Source: JAGVIE01 sp964520905
Lineage (GTDB): Bacteria; Bacteroidota; Ignavibacteria; UBA10030; SZUA-254
Direction: 5' to 3'
NCBI GenBank assembly: GCA_964520905.1
Contig: CAZFQL010000001.1
Span: 215,470-279,469 of the forward strand
DNA length: 64,000 nt
The notes beneath the pieces were generated by a model that worked only from the letters and a program-made list of their open reading frames with translations, was not told the origin of the DNA and did not search any database. Numbering within the stretch: position 1 is the first letter of the stretch; each line of letters begins with the position of its first letter. A program made the position numbers and the translations under genes. Below, piece after piece: positions 36,532 through 44,385 of the stretch.

Positions 36532-37173
36532 CTATGACTTGTCATTAATAATTATTACTTTCCTTCCATCCACCTTTATTTTTCCTTCAGAGAATAATCG
36601 AATCGCTTCAGGATAAATCTTGTGTTCTACTTTTAGCACTCGTTCCGCAAGAGTAAAAGGTGTATCATTCGCTTCGACCGGAACTGTTTCCTGAAGAACA
36701 ACCGGTCCTTGGTCATATTCTTCATCGACTATGTGAACGGAGGCGCCGGAAATTTTGTCTTTACTTGTAATAACAGCTTCGTGAACGTGTATGCCGTACA
36801 TTCCGCTCCCGCCGAATTTTGGAAGCAGCGCCGGATGAATATTCACGATGCGGTTCTTGAATGCCCTCACAATCGTCGGATCGATTTTCTTCATGTATCC
36901 TGCAAGTGCGATGAAATTCACGCGATGTTTCTCCAGAGATGACATGAGAGTCGAATTAAAATCTTCATCCGTTCCAAATTGTTTTCGATTTATATGAAGC
37001 GCAGGGATGTTGTTCTCACAAGCAATATTAAAAGCGCCGGCATCCGAATTATTGCTAACAACAAGAATAATCTGTGCATTTTGGATTTTCCCAGTCTTGA
37101 TTGCCTCAAGAATAGCTTTGAAGTTCGATCCTTTACCGGAGGCGAAAATTGCAATGTTTAATTTATCAGACAA
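36532..37173 (-). CDS. purN: Phosphoribosylglycinamide formyltransferase
   Basis: Transfers a formyl group from 10-formyl-THF to GAR in purine synthesis. The phosphate-binding FASGKGSNFKAIL is at the N-terminus. The catalytic Asn/His are in NIHPALLPKFGG and the catalytic Asp in DEEYDQGPVV. No ATG exists near the conserved N-terminus; the TTG at 37173 with AAGGG just upstream gives the expected start and 213 aa. Pairs with purH. Confidence 0.95.
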   Translation of the reverse strand: MSDKLNIAIFASGKGSNFKAILEAIKTGKIQNAQIILVVSNNSDAGAFNIACENNIPALHINRKQFGTDEDFNSTLMSSLEKHRVNFIALAGYMKKIDPTIVRAFKNRIVNIHPALLPKFGGSGMYGIHVHEAVITSKDKISGASVHIVDEEYDQGPVVLQETVPVEANDTPFTLAERVLKVEHKIYPEAIRLFSEGKIKVDGRKVIIINDKS

Positions 37174-37251
37174 CAGACCCTTGATGAAAATTTACTTCAA
37201 ATTTACATATAATTTGAAGAATAATCAAAAAACGGGTAAAGTGTTACCGGG

Positions 37252-38184
37252 TTATTTTGTTACTCCCGCTTCGATGAATTCAATACAATTTTTCCCCCCA
37301 TCAATTTTTATCTTAACACCAATTGGAAAGCTCAGCGAATCTTTGATGTGACCGATGGAAAAACCAGAAACGATGGGAAATGAATAATCCTGAAAAATAT
37401 CTCTGAAAATTTGCTGAAGTGTTAAAGAAGGTTTCCCTTTTTCCGGTTCGCAGCCGCGGAAATCGGCAAGAGCAACACCTTTTGCCTTTTTGAAAATGCC
37501 GGATAGTTTCATCTGCTGAAGCATTCGGTCGATGCGGTAGGGTCTTTCATCGATCTCCTCCAAAATAAATATTGGATCCCGGATAGATGGAAAGAACTGT
37601 GTGCCAACAAGCGCGGTAACCAACGAAAGATTCCCGCCTAACAGTTGCCCGGTTGCACTTCCAGAACGATGGAAGATTGATGATTGCGTTGGATCCCCCT
37701 TAATAGAATGTGGCGGTCTTGCAGACATCAAGCAATCCCAAAATTGTTCTTCCGTTTTTTTTGTCAAATCATCAGCCATCTCAACTGCGACCATTGGTCC
37801 GGAAAATGTAACTAACCCAATTTTCGATAGAAGCGCAAAGTGCAACGCCGTTATATCACTATACCCGACAAGAATTTTGGGATTACGTTTGATAAGATTA
37901 TAGTCGAGCAATGGAAGAATTCTCTGCGAGCCGTATCCGCCGCGGATAGTAAATATCGCTTTCACTTTTGGGTTGGCAAAAAGTTTATTCAAATCGTCCG
38001 CTCGCTGGTTGTCGGTACCGGCAAGGTATCCCCGCTTCTTGAAAATGTTTTTTCCCGCTTCAACACGGAAACCGCATCGTTCAAGATACGCAATGCCCTT
38101 ATTGAGTTTCTCCACCGATGCGGGCGGGCTTGCCGGAGCGCAAATACCGATAACATCGCCTTGTTTCAAACGTTTGGGTTTCAT
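37252..38184 (-). CDS. LD-carboxypeptidase (peptidase S66)
   Basis: Serine peptidase that removes the terminal D-alanine from tetrapeptide stems or processes muropeptides (LdcA/MccF group). The nucleophile elbow is VGYSDITALHFAL, preceded by the FTIRGGYGSQRILP loop. The catalytic Glu lies in FILEEIDERPYRIDRML and the His in FSIGHIKDSLSFPIG, so the Ser-Glu-His triad is complete. The frame runs upstream to a TTG inside the tandem repeat at 38220. ATG 38184 (MKPKRLKQGD) matches the family start; ATG 38193 is an alternative. About 310 aa. Its upstream region is the 13-bp repeat array. Confidence 0.93.
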   Translation of the reverse strand: MKPKRLKQGDVIGICAPASPPASVEKLNKGIAYLERCGFRVEAGKNIFKKRGYLAGTDNQRADDLNKLFANPKVKAIFTIRGGYGSQRILPLLDYNLIKRNPKILVGYSDITALHFALLSKIGLVTFSGPMVAVEMADDLTKKTEEQFWDCLMSARPPHSIKGDPTQSSIFHRSGSATGQLLGGNLSLVTALVGTQFFPSIRDPIFILEEIDERPYRIDRMLQQMKLSGIFKKAKGVALADFRGCEPEKGKPSLTLQQIFRDIFQDYSFPIVSGFSIGHIKDSLSFPIGVKIKIDGGKNCIEFIEAGVTK

Positions 38185-38218
38185 GATTCGCATAGATGCG
38201 GAAAGATAGTCAGATTTC

Positions 38219-38396
38219 AAATCAATTTCAANNNNNNNNNNNNNNNNNNNNNNNNNNNNNNNNNNNNNNNNNNNNNNNNNNNNNNNNNNNNNNNNNNNNN
38301 NNNNNNNNNNNNNNNNNNNNNNNNNNNNNNNGAATCAATTTCAAGAATCAATTTCAAGAATCAATTTCAAGAATCAATTTCAAGAATCAATTTCAA
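38219..38396. repeat. 13-bp tandem repeat array with internal gap
   Basis: Unit GAATCAATTTCAA. One partial copy (38219-38231) stands before the run of Ns and five perfect copies follow (38332-38396). The true copy number is unknown. It lies between the divergent LD-carboxypeptidase and SPFH genes, so it is upstream of both. Confidence 0.9.
38232..38331. other. Assembly gap of exactly 100 N
   Basis: A run of exactly 100 Ns inside the tandem repeat. The round number suggests a placeholder of unknown real length. Confidence 0.95.
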
Positions 38397-38411
38397 GAAG
38401 CCAATATCGAA

Positions 38412-38453
38412 TTGCTATTACGGAGTAACTTTCTTACCTTCTTACGGGAGTAA
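38412..38453 (+). promoter_or_regulatory. Promoter-like site with two TTAC-GTAA operators
   Basis: TTGCTA (38412-38417), 17 bp, TACCTT (38435-38440). Two inverted repeats, TTACGGAGTAA (38418-38428) and TTACGGGAGTAA (38442-38453), sit in the spacer and just after the -10, upstream of the SPFH gene. Confidence 0.4.
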
Positions 38454-38482
38454 CATTCAATTACTTATAAAAGGAGCACATT

Positions 38483-39376
38483 ATGATATTCGTATTTTTT
38501 CTTTTCGTGGCGATAATTGCGTTAATAAGCTGGATAACGGCACGCAAGAAGGTCGTTCAGCAGCATAATATCATGTTCCGCAGCGCAATGATGATCAGCG
38601 GGACGGCCGCGGTTCTTGCTGTACTTCTCGCGCTCTCGCAATTTTTCAGCATCATCCCGGCGGGACATGTCGGCGTGGTTGATTTCTTCGGCATTGTCTC
38701 CGACCGTACGCTGTCGGCAGGAATCAACATGGTAAATCCTATGGCGAAGATTCAGAAATATTCGATTCAGACAAAAGAGCATAAAGAAGCTATGCAGGTA
38801 CTCTCGCGGGAAGGATTGACGATAGGACTGGAGATCAGCGCTCTTTATCGGTTAAATCCCGACTCAGCCGCACGGGTTTACAAAACGATTGCCGGCGGCG
38901 ATTATGAGACGATAGTTCTTATCCCGCAATTCAGATCAATGAGTCGTGCCGTAACGGCGAGCTTCCAGGCAAGCGCACTGTACTCAACCGAACGTGAGGC
39001 CCTCGGAGTAGCAATTATGGCAGAACTGGCAAAGGTCGTCGCTCCCCGCGGAATTATCATTGAAGCCACACCGCTGCGCAACGTCGGACTTCCATCTCAA
39101 CTCACGGAAGCAATCGAACAGAAACAGCGTGCCGATCAGGAAAGTCAGCGGATGGAATTTATCCTGACGAAAGAGAAACAGGAAGCGGACCGAAAAAGAA
39201 TAGAAGCACAAGGTATTGCCGATTTTCAGAGGATTGTTACATCGGGTATTAGTGATCAATTATTACGATGGAAAGGAATCGAAGCAACGCTTAAAATCGC
39301 AGAATCACAGAATGCAAAAGTGGTTATCATTGGAAGCGGTAAAGATGGCCTACCGGTTATTCTCGATACTAAATGA
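38483..39376 (+). CDS. SPFH/prohibitin-family membrane protein
   Basis: Membrane-anchored SPFH (prohibitin/band 7) protein, 297 aa, expected to form large ring or cage assemblies in the membrane. It has two hydrophobic segments (about 1-18 and 33-55). The SPFH domain follows (about 58-215): IPAGHVGVVDFFGIVSDRTL, then LSREGLTIGLEISALYRLNP, and PRGIIIEATPLRNVGLPSQL. A helical stretch rich in Gln/Glu/Lys/Arg (EQKQRADQESQRMEF) comes next. The C-terminus (VVIIGSGKDGLPVILDTK) is the usual bacterial prohibitin ending. AAAGGAG lies 8 bp before the ATG. Partner NfeD or FtsH genes are not adjacent. Confidence 0.9.
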   Translation: MIFVFFLFVAIIALISWITARKKVVQQHNIMFRSAMMISGTAAVLAVLLALSQFFSIIPAGHVGVVDFFGIVSDRTLSAGINMVNPMAKIQKYSIQTKEHKEAMQVLSREGLTIGLEISALYRLNPDSAARVYKTIAGGDYETIVLIPQFRSMSRAVTASFQASALYSTEREALGVAIMAELAKVVAPRGIIIEATPLRNVGLPSQLTEAIEQKQRADQESQRMEFILTKEKQEADRKRIEAQGIADFQRIVTSGISDQLLRWKGIEATLKIAESQNAKVVIIGSGKDGLPVILDTK

Positions 39377-39388
39377 TAAGATCAAAGC

Positions 39389-39535
39389 TTAGAGATCTTG
39401 ATCTGAAAGGAAATCATCAACGCTATAACGAACATCAGGATCGTTAAAGGGAACCTGAGTGTGTTTGCATGTTTTGGCGATAAATGTCACTACTAAAAGT
39501 CCTGTGATGAATCCGGCGATTTTCCAGAAGTTCAT
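39389..39535 (-). CDS. Putative 48-aa membrane miniprotein
   Basis: ATG at 39535, stop TAA ending at 39389. The product begins MNFWKIAGFITGLLVVTFIA, a single membrane helix, followed by a short polar tail rich in Asp (DPDVRYSVDDFLSDQDL). GGAG lies 6 bases upstream. It directly follows another short ORF (stop at 39546), so the two look like a small operon. No homologue is known to me. Confidence 0.5.
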   Translation of the reverse strand: MNFWKIAGFITGLLVVTFIAKTCKHTQVPFNDPDVRYSVDDFLSDQDL

Positions 39536-39545
39536 AGTCGCTCCA

Positions 39546-39695
39546 TTATTGTGTGCAAATGAGTCCAACTGATTTCCATAGCTTCAAATATGCGACCGAA
39601 AACCATTTTTGCTTTTCGATCTCATTAAGTAGAAGATAATCATGTATTATCCGTTGTTCGAATGTGATAGTTTGCCACTGATATTTAAATTTCAT
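39546..39695 (-). CDS. Putative 49-aa protein upstream of the membrane miniprotein
   Basis: ATG at 39695, with GAGG 9 bases upstream; stop TAA ends at 39546. The product (MKFKYQWQTITFEQRI ... GLICTQ) is amphipathic, rich in Lys, Trp and Tyr, and mostly helical by composition. The stop overlaps the ribosome-site region of the next ORF. It could be chance, but two consecutive short ORFs with ribosome sites in an otherwise gene-free 460-bp stretch favour real genes. Confidence 0.4.
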   Translation of the reverse strand: MKFKYQWQTITFEQRIIHDYLLLNEIEKQKWFSVAYLKLWKSVGLICTQ

Positions 39696-39838
39696 AACAA
39701 TTCATCCTCGTAAAATTTCATCTACAATAAGCGGAATATTTACGAAGATGAGTGTGGCTACCGTCACCGCTATTGGTCGCCATCACCGGGATCGATGACG
39801 ATAAAACCAGCTAATTTACACTTGAAAGCTCGTATTCA

Positions 39839-40423
39839 TTGACTTACATTATTCTGAATAAACCCTATGGTGTTCTCTGTCAGTTTACAGACTCTGAGGG
39901 GAGGGAAACGCTCGCTAATTATGGACACTTCCCAAAGAATGTCTATCCCGTTGGACGTCTGGATGTTGACAGCGAAGGATTGGTATTACTTTCTGACGAT
40001 GGCAGGTTAAAACATTTACTGCTTAACCCTAAATACCGACATTCCAGAACATATCTTGTGCAGGTGGAGAAAAATCCTTCGCAAGTAGATTTGAAAAAAT
40101 TGCAGAAGGGTGTAAGAATCGAAAGAAGGATAACATTGCCAGCCGGAGTAAATCTATTAAAAGAAGAACCTCTCATAGCGCCGCGTCGTGTTCCAATACG
40201 ATATAGAAAGAATGTCCCAACGTCATGGCTGGAAATAACTTTGCGAGAGGGCCGCAATCGGCAGGTAAGAAAGATGACCGCTGCGATAGGTCATCCGACA
40301 CTGCGACTGATTCGGATTAAAATCGGACCGCTAACAATTGAAGGATTAAAACCGGGGGATAGTCGAGAATTAGACCCGGAAGAAATCGCCAGTCTAAAAA
40401 ATATTTTATTCTTGAATCATTGA
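39839..40423 (+). CDS. rluE: rRNA pseudouridine synthase, RluE-like
   Basis: RsuA/RluB/RluE/RluF family pseudouridine synthase modifying 23S rRNA. The N-terminus TYIILNKPYGVLCQFTD and the short size without an S4 domain (194 aa) fit RluE. The catalytic Asp is in PVGRLDVDSEGLVLLSDDG. The C-terminal REGRNRQVRKMTAAIGHPTL is standard. No ATG exists at the conserved N-terminus, so the start is TTG 39839. The stop codon sits within a long hairpin shared with the convergent carboxypeptidase gene. Confidence 0.9.
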   Translation: MTYIILNKPYGVLCQFTDSEGRETLANYGHFPKNVYPVGRLDVDSEGLVLLSDDGRLKHLLLNPKYRHSRTYLVQVEKNPSQVDLKKLQKGVRIERRITLPAGVNLLKEEPLIAPRRVPIRYRKNVPTSWLEITLREGRNRQVRKMTAAIGHPTLRLIRIKIGPLTIEGLKPGDSRELDPEEIASLKNILFLNH

Positions 40424-40455
40424 AAACACAAAATAATCTCTGTGTCCTCAATGAT
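40416..40455. terminator. Hairpin at the end of convergent genes
   Basis: ATCATTGA (40416-40423) pairs with TCAATGAT (40448-40455), and inside it ACACA pairs with TGTGT; there is a 10-nt loop and a 2x2 internal loop. It covers the rluE stop codon. No clear T-run follows on the plus strand, so termination is uncertain. Confidence 0.4.
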
Positions 40456-40469
40456 CATCTACCTATAAA

Positions 40470-42242
40470 TCATTTAGTAATCTTTGAGTCTTTTCCACCC
40501 TTTGCCGCATCGACTGTAATAGTGAATGGACCTTTTCCATCAAGAATCCACCGAACATATACTGCCTCCATGCCGCGAATAGTATTAATTTCCAATCGCT
40601 CAGGATTCCGTTTTTGTTCATGTACGGGTCCGACAAACCGGTCTTCCAAAATTCCACCCGCGAGAACTTTCCCGCCCGATATACTAATCCAATCAGGTCG
40701 CGTAATTTTGTTCTGAATATCCTGAGCCGTATGTGTTGGTATGACGCGGGTATTCTTAACAACAGCATTTATTTCTGTTAAGCCGCCCGCTAAATCTTTT
40801 GTATAAATCGAATCTATCTCGACTTGAGGTGTGTGATAAGCATGAAAGAGCGTAAATGCCATGTTGCGGTGGCATAACTCTTCGAGAAGAAAAGAAGGTG
40901 CAGTTCTTGTCCATGCTTTCTTTATCCCGCCAATTTCAATCTTGCCGTATTGAGGATGGATATAAGATTTCCAATTCACAACACCTTCGCCGAATAAAAG
41001 CAATTTATCAAAACGATAGGTGTCTTTTAGGTTTCCGAACCAATCCTGATTGTCTTCTGTTTTTTTCCTAAAGTAATCAAAGGAAGACCACAACTCGTTT
41101 GAAAACGTGATCGCTCCTCTTCCGGCATAGAACCAATCGAGTTCACCGCCGAATACCGGATACAAATCTTTATAAACTACAAGATATTTATAGCCGGGCA
41201 ATATTTCTTCGCCTAACTTTCCGAGAAAGTCGAAAATGCGCAAATCATCCCATTTGTAAGTTTGTTGATCGTCTTTATTTCCGGGTCCCCGCAGGATCAT
41301 TCCGCCGGAATTATGATATGTTTGGAAGGCAGATATGTTATCGTGTTTAACCACAAAGTTAACGACTGCTCTTGTCTCCGGCAAAGAACCGGGATATCGG
41401 TCGGCTCCCCATTGAACATACTGTGGCACCCATCTCCAGGGCCAGTTGCGGTTCGGATCGTAAGAACCGGGACCATCCTCATTAACAAATCCATCGCCAT
41501 CGTTATCGGTTCCTTCTTCACCTAACAGTTCATATTCTCCTTGTTGGTCTGGTTTTGCGAGTCTCATCATTCTCGCATCGTCGGGATCGGTGACCCATCT
41601 GCCGTTTGGATCTTTTATTCGCATCTGAGTTATCTCACCGTCATTGTCGAGATCGTCAAAACCATCCTCATCGATCAGCCCGTCACCATCGTCGTCGCGT
41701 GGATCGAATCCGCTTCTTGGTGAATTGGCGGTATTGGGTTTGTGTATGAAAGCATCTCGTCCATCGGGGTTGATTGTCGGAACGATATAAAATGTTTTCT
41801 GATCAAGAAGCTCGGTAATCCAATCCACATGCCCGTACATCTCGGTAAGATACCATGCGGTGTAAAGCGCAACCTCACCGCCTTGAATTTCATTTCCATG
41901 AATATTACCGTCAATGTACATTGCCGGCTTTGTATCCGGATTGCCTTTATCTGAATTCGAAACCGTCAATAGCCATAAGTCTTTTCCCTCATACGACTTT
42001 CCGATACTGCTGAATTTTGCCAGCCGGGGATAAGCGTTGGCGATCCGCTCACAAATTTCACCGATCTCTTTATGATCGTAGTATCTATTCCATACCACTT
42101 CAACTTTGGGATCGTTCGGCGCGCCAAGCGCTTTAAGTGAACTTTGCGTTAATTCCTTTTCTGCCCTTCCGAACAATACTGTATTTAGCAAAATTATCAA
42201 TCCAAAGTTAATCGTTAAAATTTTTCCAATTTTTTCAATCAT
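40470..42242 (-). CDS. Secreted M14 zinc carboxypeptidase (active-site residues present)
   Basis: Exported metallocarboxypeptidase, 590 aa, signal peptide about 1-26. Zinc ligands are seen as HGNE (in DGNIHGNEIQGGEVAL) and the distal His in FQTYHNSGG. The proton-relay Glu is probably in ITFSNELWS. Substrate-site NPDGRD is present. An Asp/Gly-rich calcium-loop insertion (DDDGDGLIDEDGFDDLDNDG and TDNDGDGFVNEDG) lies before DPNRNWPWRW. A beta-sandwich-like C-terminal domain of about 120 residues follows (GGLTEINAVVKNTR). It is 10 bp downstream of an inactive paralogue in the same operon. Confidence 0.9.
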   Translation of the reverse strand: MIEKIGKILTINFGLIILLNTVLFGRAEKELTQSSLKALGAPNDPKVEVVWNRYYDHKEIGEICERIANAYPRLAKFSSIGKSYEGKDLWLLTVSNSDKGNPDTKPAMYIDGNIHGNEIQGGEVALYTAWYLTEMYGHVDWITELLDQKTFYIVPTINPDGRDAFIHKPNTANSPRSGFDPRDDDGDGLIDEDGFDDLDNDGEITQMRIKDPNGRWVTDPDDARMMRLAKPDQQGEYELLGEEGTDNDGDGFVNEDGPGSYDPNRNWPWRWVPQYVQWGADRYPGSLPETRAVVNFVVKHDNISAFQTYHNSGGMILRGPGNKDDQQTYKWDDLRIFDFLGKLGEEILPGYKYLVVYKDLYPVFGGELDWFYAGRGAITFSNELWSSFDYFRKKTEDNQDWFGNLKDTYRFDKLLLFGEGVVNWKSYIHPQYGKIEIGGIKKAWTRTAPSFLLEELCHRNMAFTLFHAYHTPQVEIDSIYTKDLAGGLTEINAVVKNTRVIPTHTAQDIQNKITRPDWISISGGKVLAGGILEDRFVGPVHEQKRNPERLEINTIRGMEAVYVRWILDGKGPFTITVDAAKGGKDSKITK

Positions 42243-42252
42243 AAATATCTCC

Positions 42253-44067
42253 TTATTTCAAAGTAACTGTTTGAGTTGCACTGCCTGCAACAGGACTTTC
42301 AGCAGTGATTGTTACCGATTCTTCCGGGCTGGATACAATCAACCAAGTAATCTCCTGCCGACCTCCGTTTCCTTTAATCGGTTCGAAGATTGTATTCGTT
42401 TTGCCGCTTCCAAGCGACTGGTGTTTTGATAATTTCAGTGTTACCCTCACATTTCGCAACCACCTCGCTTTATTACCGATCGCACTATTCGTTGGTAAAT
42501 AACCTGTGTTTGCAATATCGGTGGTCAGCCGGAATACCTTCCCGCCAATCGGTTCAACTCTAACATTACGGATTTCAATTTTTGGTAATTTCGTTCCAAG
42601 CCATGCTAAGAATAAATTTTGTTTTGATGCAATAACATCGATGCTGTCGCCGGGGGGATTCGTCGTAACATAGGGTTTGAACCCGCCGACTTCCACTTCC
42701 TTGTCGGGGAAATCTTTGTCGCTGATTTTTGTCCAAGGTATAAAGGCTTCAAGCATCTTATTTGCATCGATCCATTTAAGCGTTTTCAGCTGATCTGCAT
42801 ATTCATCCGGCTTTTCTTCCGGACTTTTTCCTTTTCTGACGTCAACTTTTTCATCGCCACCAGGACCTTTTTTATCTTCCTGCCTTTTCATTTTTGCCGA
42901 GTCAGATGCAACAGTATCTTTCTTTTGTTCGATCTCAGGAATCCACCAGGGGTTTGCGGAAAACGACCATCTGCCGAAATGATAATAAGCCCACTCGTTG
43001 AAAGCGCCCTCGCCCTTTGTACTTTGCGGTGCACCTTTTAATTTTGTAATCTCTTGATATTTACCGCTGACATAGGAAGCATATTCTTCATCTCCCTCCA
43101 TCACCGATGTAACAAGACGTGGAGCAAATTCTTCATCATCGATCATTCTTCGGCGCGAGGAACGTTGTTCTTCCTGAGGTGGACCCTGTCGCGGTTCCTT
43201 TTTCCATGGGTTCATTAAATTATCATTCGAGGAATAGGTAAACACAACGGCAATATTCGCATGAGAAAAACAAAAATCGGCGACAGCTTTTGTTTCCGGC
43301 TCGGAAATCTGGTATTGACCGGCGCCCCGACTAAAAAATTGGTAGTTATGCGGAAAGTTTCTGTTGAAATCCACGCCGCCGGCAACGTCCTCGTTCCACT
43401 GCTCATCCTTATCGTTGTCGATTCCCTCGGTGAACAGTTTATATATTCCTTGCTCGCCCTTTGACGTTTCCGCCTTCTTCATTATACGCGCATCGTCCGG
43501 GTGAGGTATCCATTCGCCCCTGTTATCTTTCACACGTATCAGCGTGATAAGACCATCTCCGTTGAGATCTTCGAAACCGTCTTCATCAATCGAAGTATCC
43601 TTATCATCGTCGGTCGGTCGCGCATTCATGGTTCTTGCATAAAGTGGTTTGCGGAAGAACGCTTCGCTTGCATCTGGACTGACACGAGGAATAATATAGA
43701 AAGTGGTTGCGTTAACGAGCTGTGTAATGCTGTCGACTTTTCCGTAACCGGCGGTGACGAACTCGATAAATCGAAGCGTTAGTTCACTGCCTATGAGACG
43801 ATCGGCTTCGGCGCCGCCGACGATGAAAACTGCATGTCGACTATCCGCATCTTTTCCTCCTATGGTTACAACCAAAATATCACGCTTCTCAATAGTTTGT
43901 CCGATCGATTCAACTTTTGCAATATCTTTGTGAGATGAAACAGCCCTCTCGATTGCTTTAGTCATCTCATCATACGAGTGGTATTTGTTTTGTGATAGAG
44001 CGGAAGTTAGGAAGATAAGGAAAACAAGAAGATAGGAAGATCGGAAGATATTGAAAGAACGATTCAT
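42253..44067 (-). CDS. M14-like paralogue lacking zinc ligands (pseudo-carboxypeptidase)
   Basis: Exported 604-residue paralogue of the downstream carboxypeptidase, signal peptide about 1-25 (ending ALSQ). It keeps the fold markers, including VSPDAS in place of NPDGRD, the calcium-like insertion DDKDTSIDEDGFEDLNGDG and VDFNRNFPHNY. Where the partner has HGNE it has EADR (GGAEADRLIGSELT), and the distal zinc His in TYHNSG is replaced by TYSSND. The residues needed to hold zinc are therefore gone. It also has a Lys/Glu/Asp-rich insertion (about 390-430). A non-catalytic binding or regulatory partner of the active enzyme is likely (inference). It comes first in the two-gene operon. Confidence 0.85.
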   Translation of the reverse strand: MNRSFNIFRSSYLLVFLIFLTSALSQNKYHSYDEMTKAIERAVSSHKDIAKVESIGQTIEKRDILVVTIGGKDADSRHAVFIVGGAEADRLIGSELTLRFIEFVTAGYGKVDSITQLVNATTFYIIPRVSPDASEAFFRKPLYARTMNARPTDDDKDTSIDEDGFEDLNGDGLITLIRVKDNRGEWIPHPDDARIMKKAETSKGEQGIYKLFTEGIDNDKDEQWNEDVAGGVDFNRNFPHNYQFFSRGAGQYQISEPETKAVADFCFSHANIAVVFTYSSNDNLMNPWKKEPRQGPPQEEQRSSRRRMIDDEEFAPRLVTSVMEGDEEYASYVSGKYQEITKLKGAPQSTKGEGAFNEWAYYHFGRWSFSANPWWIPEIEQKKDTVASDSAKMKRQEDKKGPGGDEKVDVRKGKSPEEKPDEYADQLKTLKWIDANKMLEAFIPWTKISDKDFPDKEVEVGGFKPYVTTNPPGDSIDVIASKQNLFLAWLGTKLPKIEIRNVRVEPIGGKVFRLTTDIANTGYLPTNSAIGNKARWLRNVRVTLKLSKHQSLGSGKTNTIFEPIKGNGGRQEITWLIVSSPEESVTITAESPVAGSATQTVTLK

Positions 44068-44223
44068 AGAGTGTTCCTTTGATATTGATTTATAATGTAT
44101 GACTGAAGATTGATGATTGAAACTTATTATTGATACGATAAAATAGATTATTCGTTGCGTGATTGTCAGAGCCGCATCATTATTCTATGTGGCTGAATCC
44201 TAATCATTGTATATTTCTCCAAT

Positions 44224-44375
44224 CAGTTCACTGAAGTGAACTGCAATGGATGCCCATGTTGAATAATATGTATCTCTTGCTTAATCTATTGCAGTTGCTC
44301 TATACATCTATTCCAGTTGCTTTCAAGCAACCGTATAAAATCCCACAAATCCTGCCTGTCCCGATTCGATCGGGA
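44224..44375. other. Gene-free stretch with three hairpins
   Basis: The 318-bp gap between the M14 operon and the PLP-enzyme gene holds three dyads. The first is a perfect 20-bp palindrome (CAGTTCACT-GA-AGTGAACTG, 44224-44243), the second GTTGCTT-TC-AAGCAAC (44316-44331), the third TCCCGAT-TCG-ATCGGGA (44359-44375). The last one may end the PLP-enzyme transcript. No ORF with a ribosome site is seen. Confidence 0.5.
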
Positions 44376-44385
44376 GTTCGGACTA

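Noticed and set aside
38219..38396. CRISPR array
   Set aside because: The 13-bp units are directly adjacent with no spacers, and no cas genes are present.
38196..38453. Open frames running through the N gap
   Set aside because: They exist only because Ns are translated as unknown residues and because the 13-bp repeat lacks stops; no domain or ribosome site supports them.
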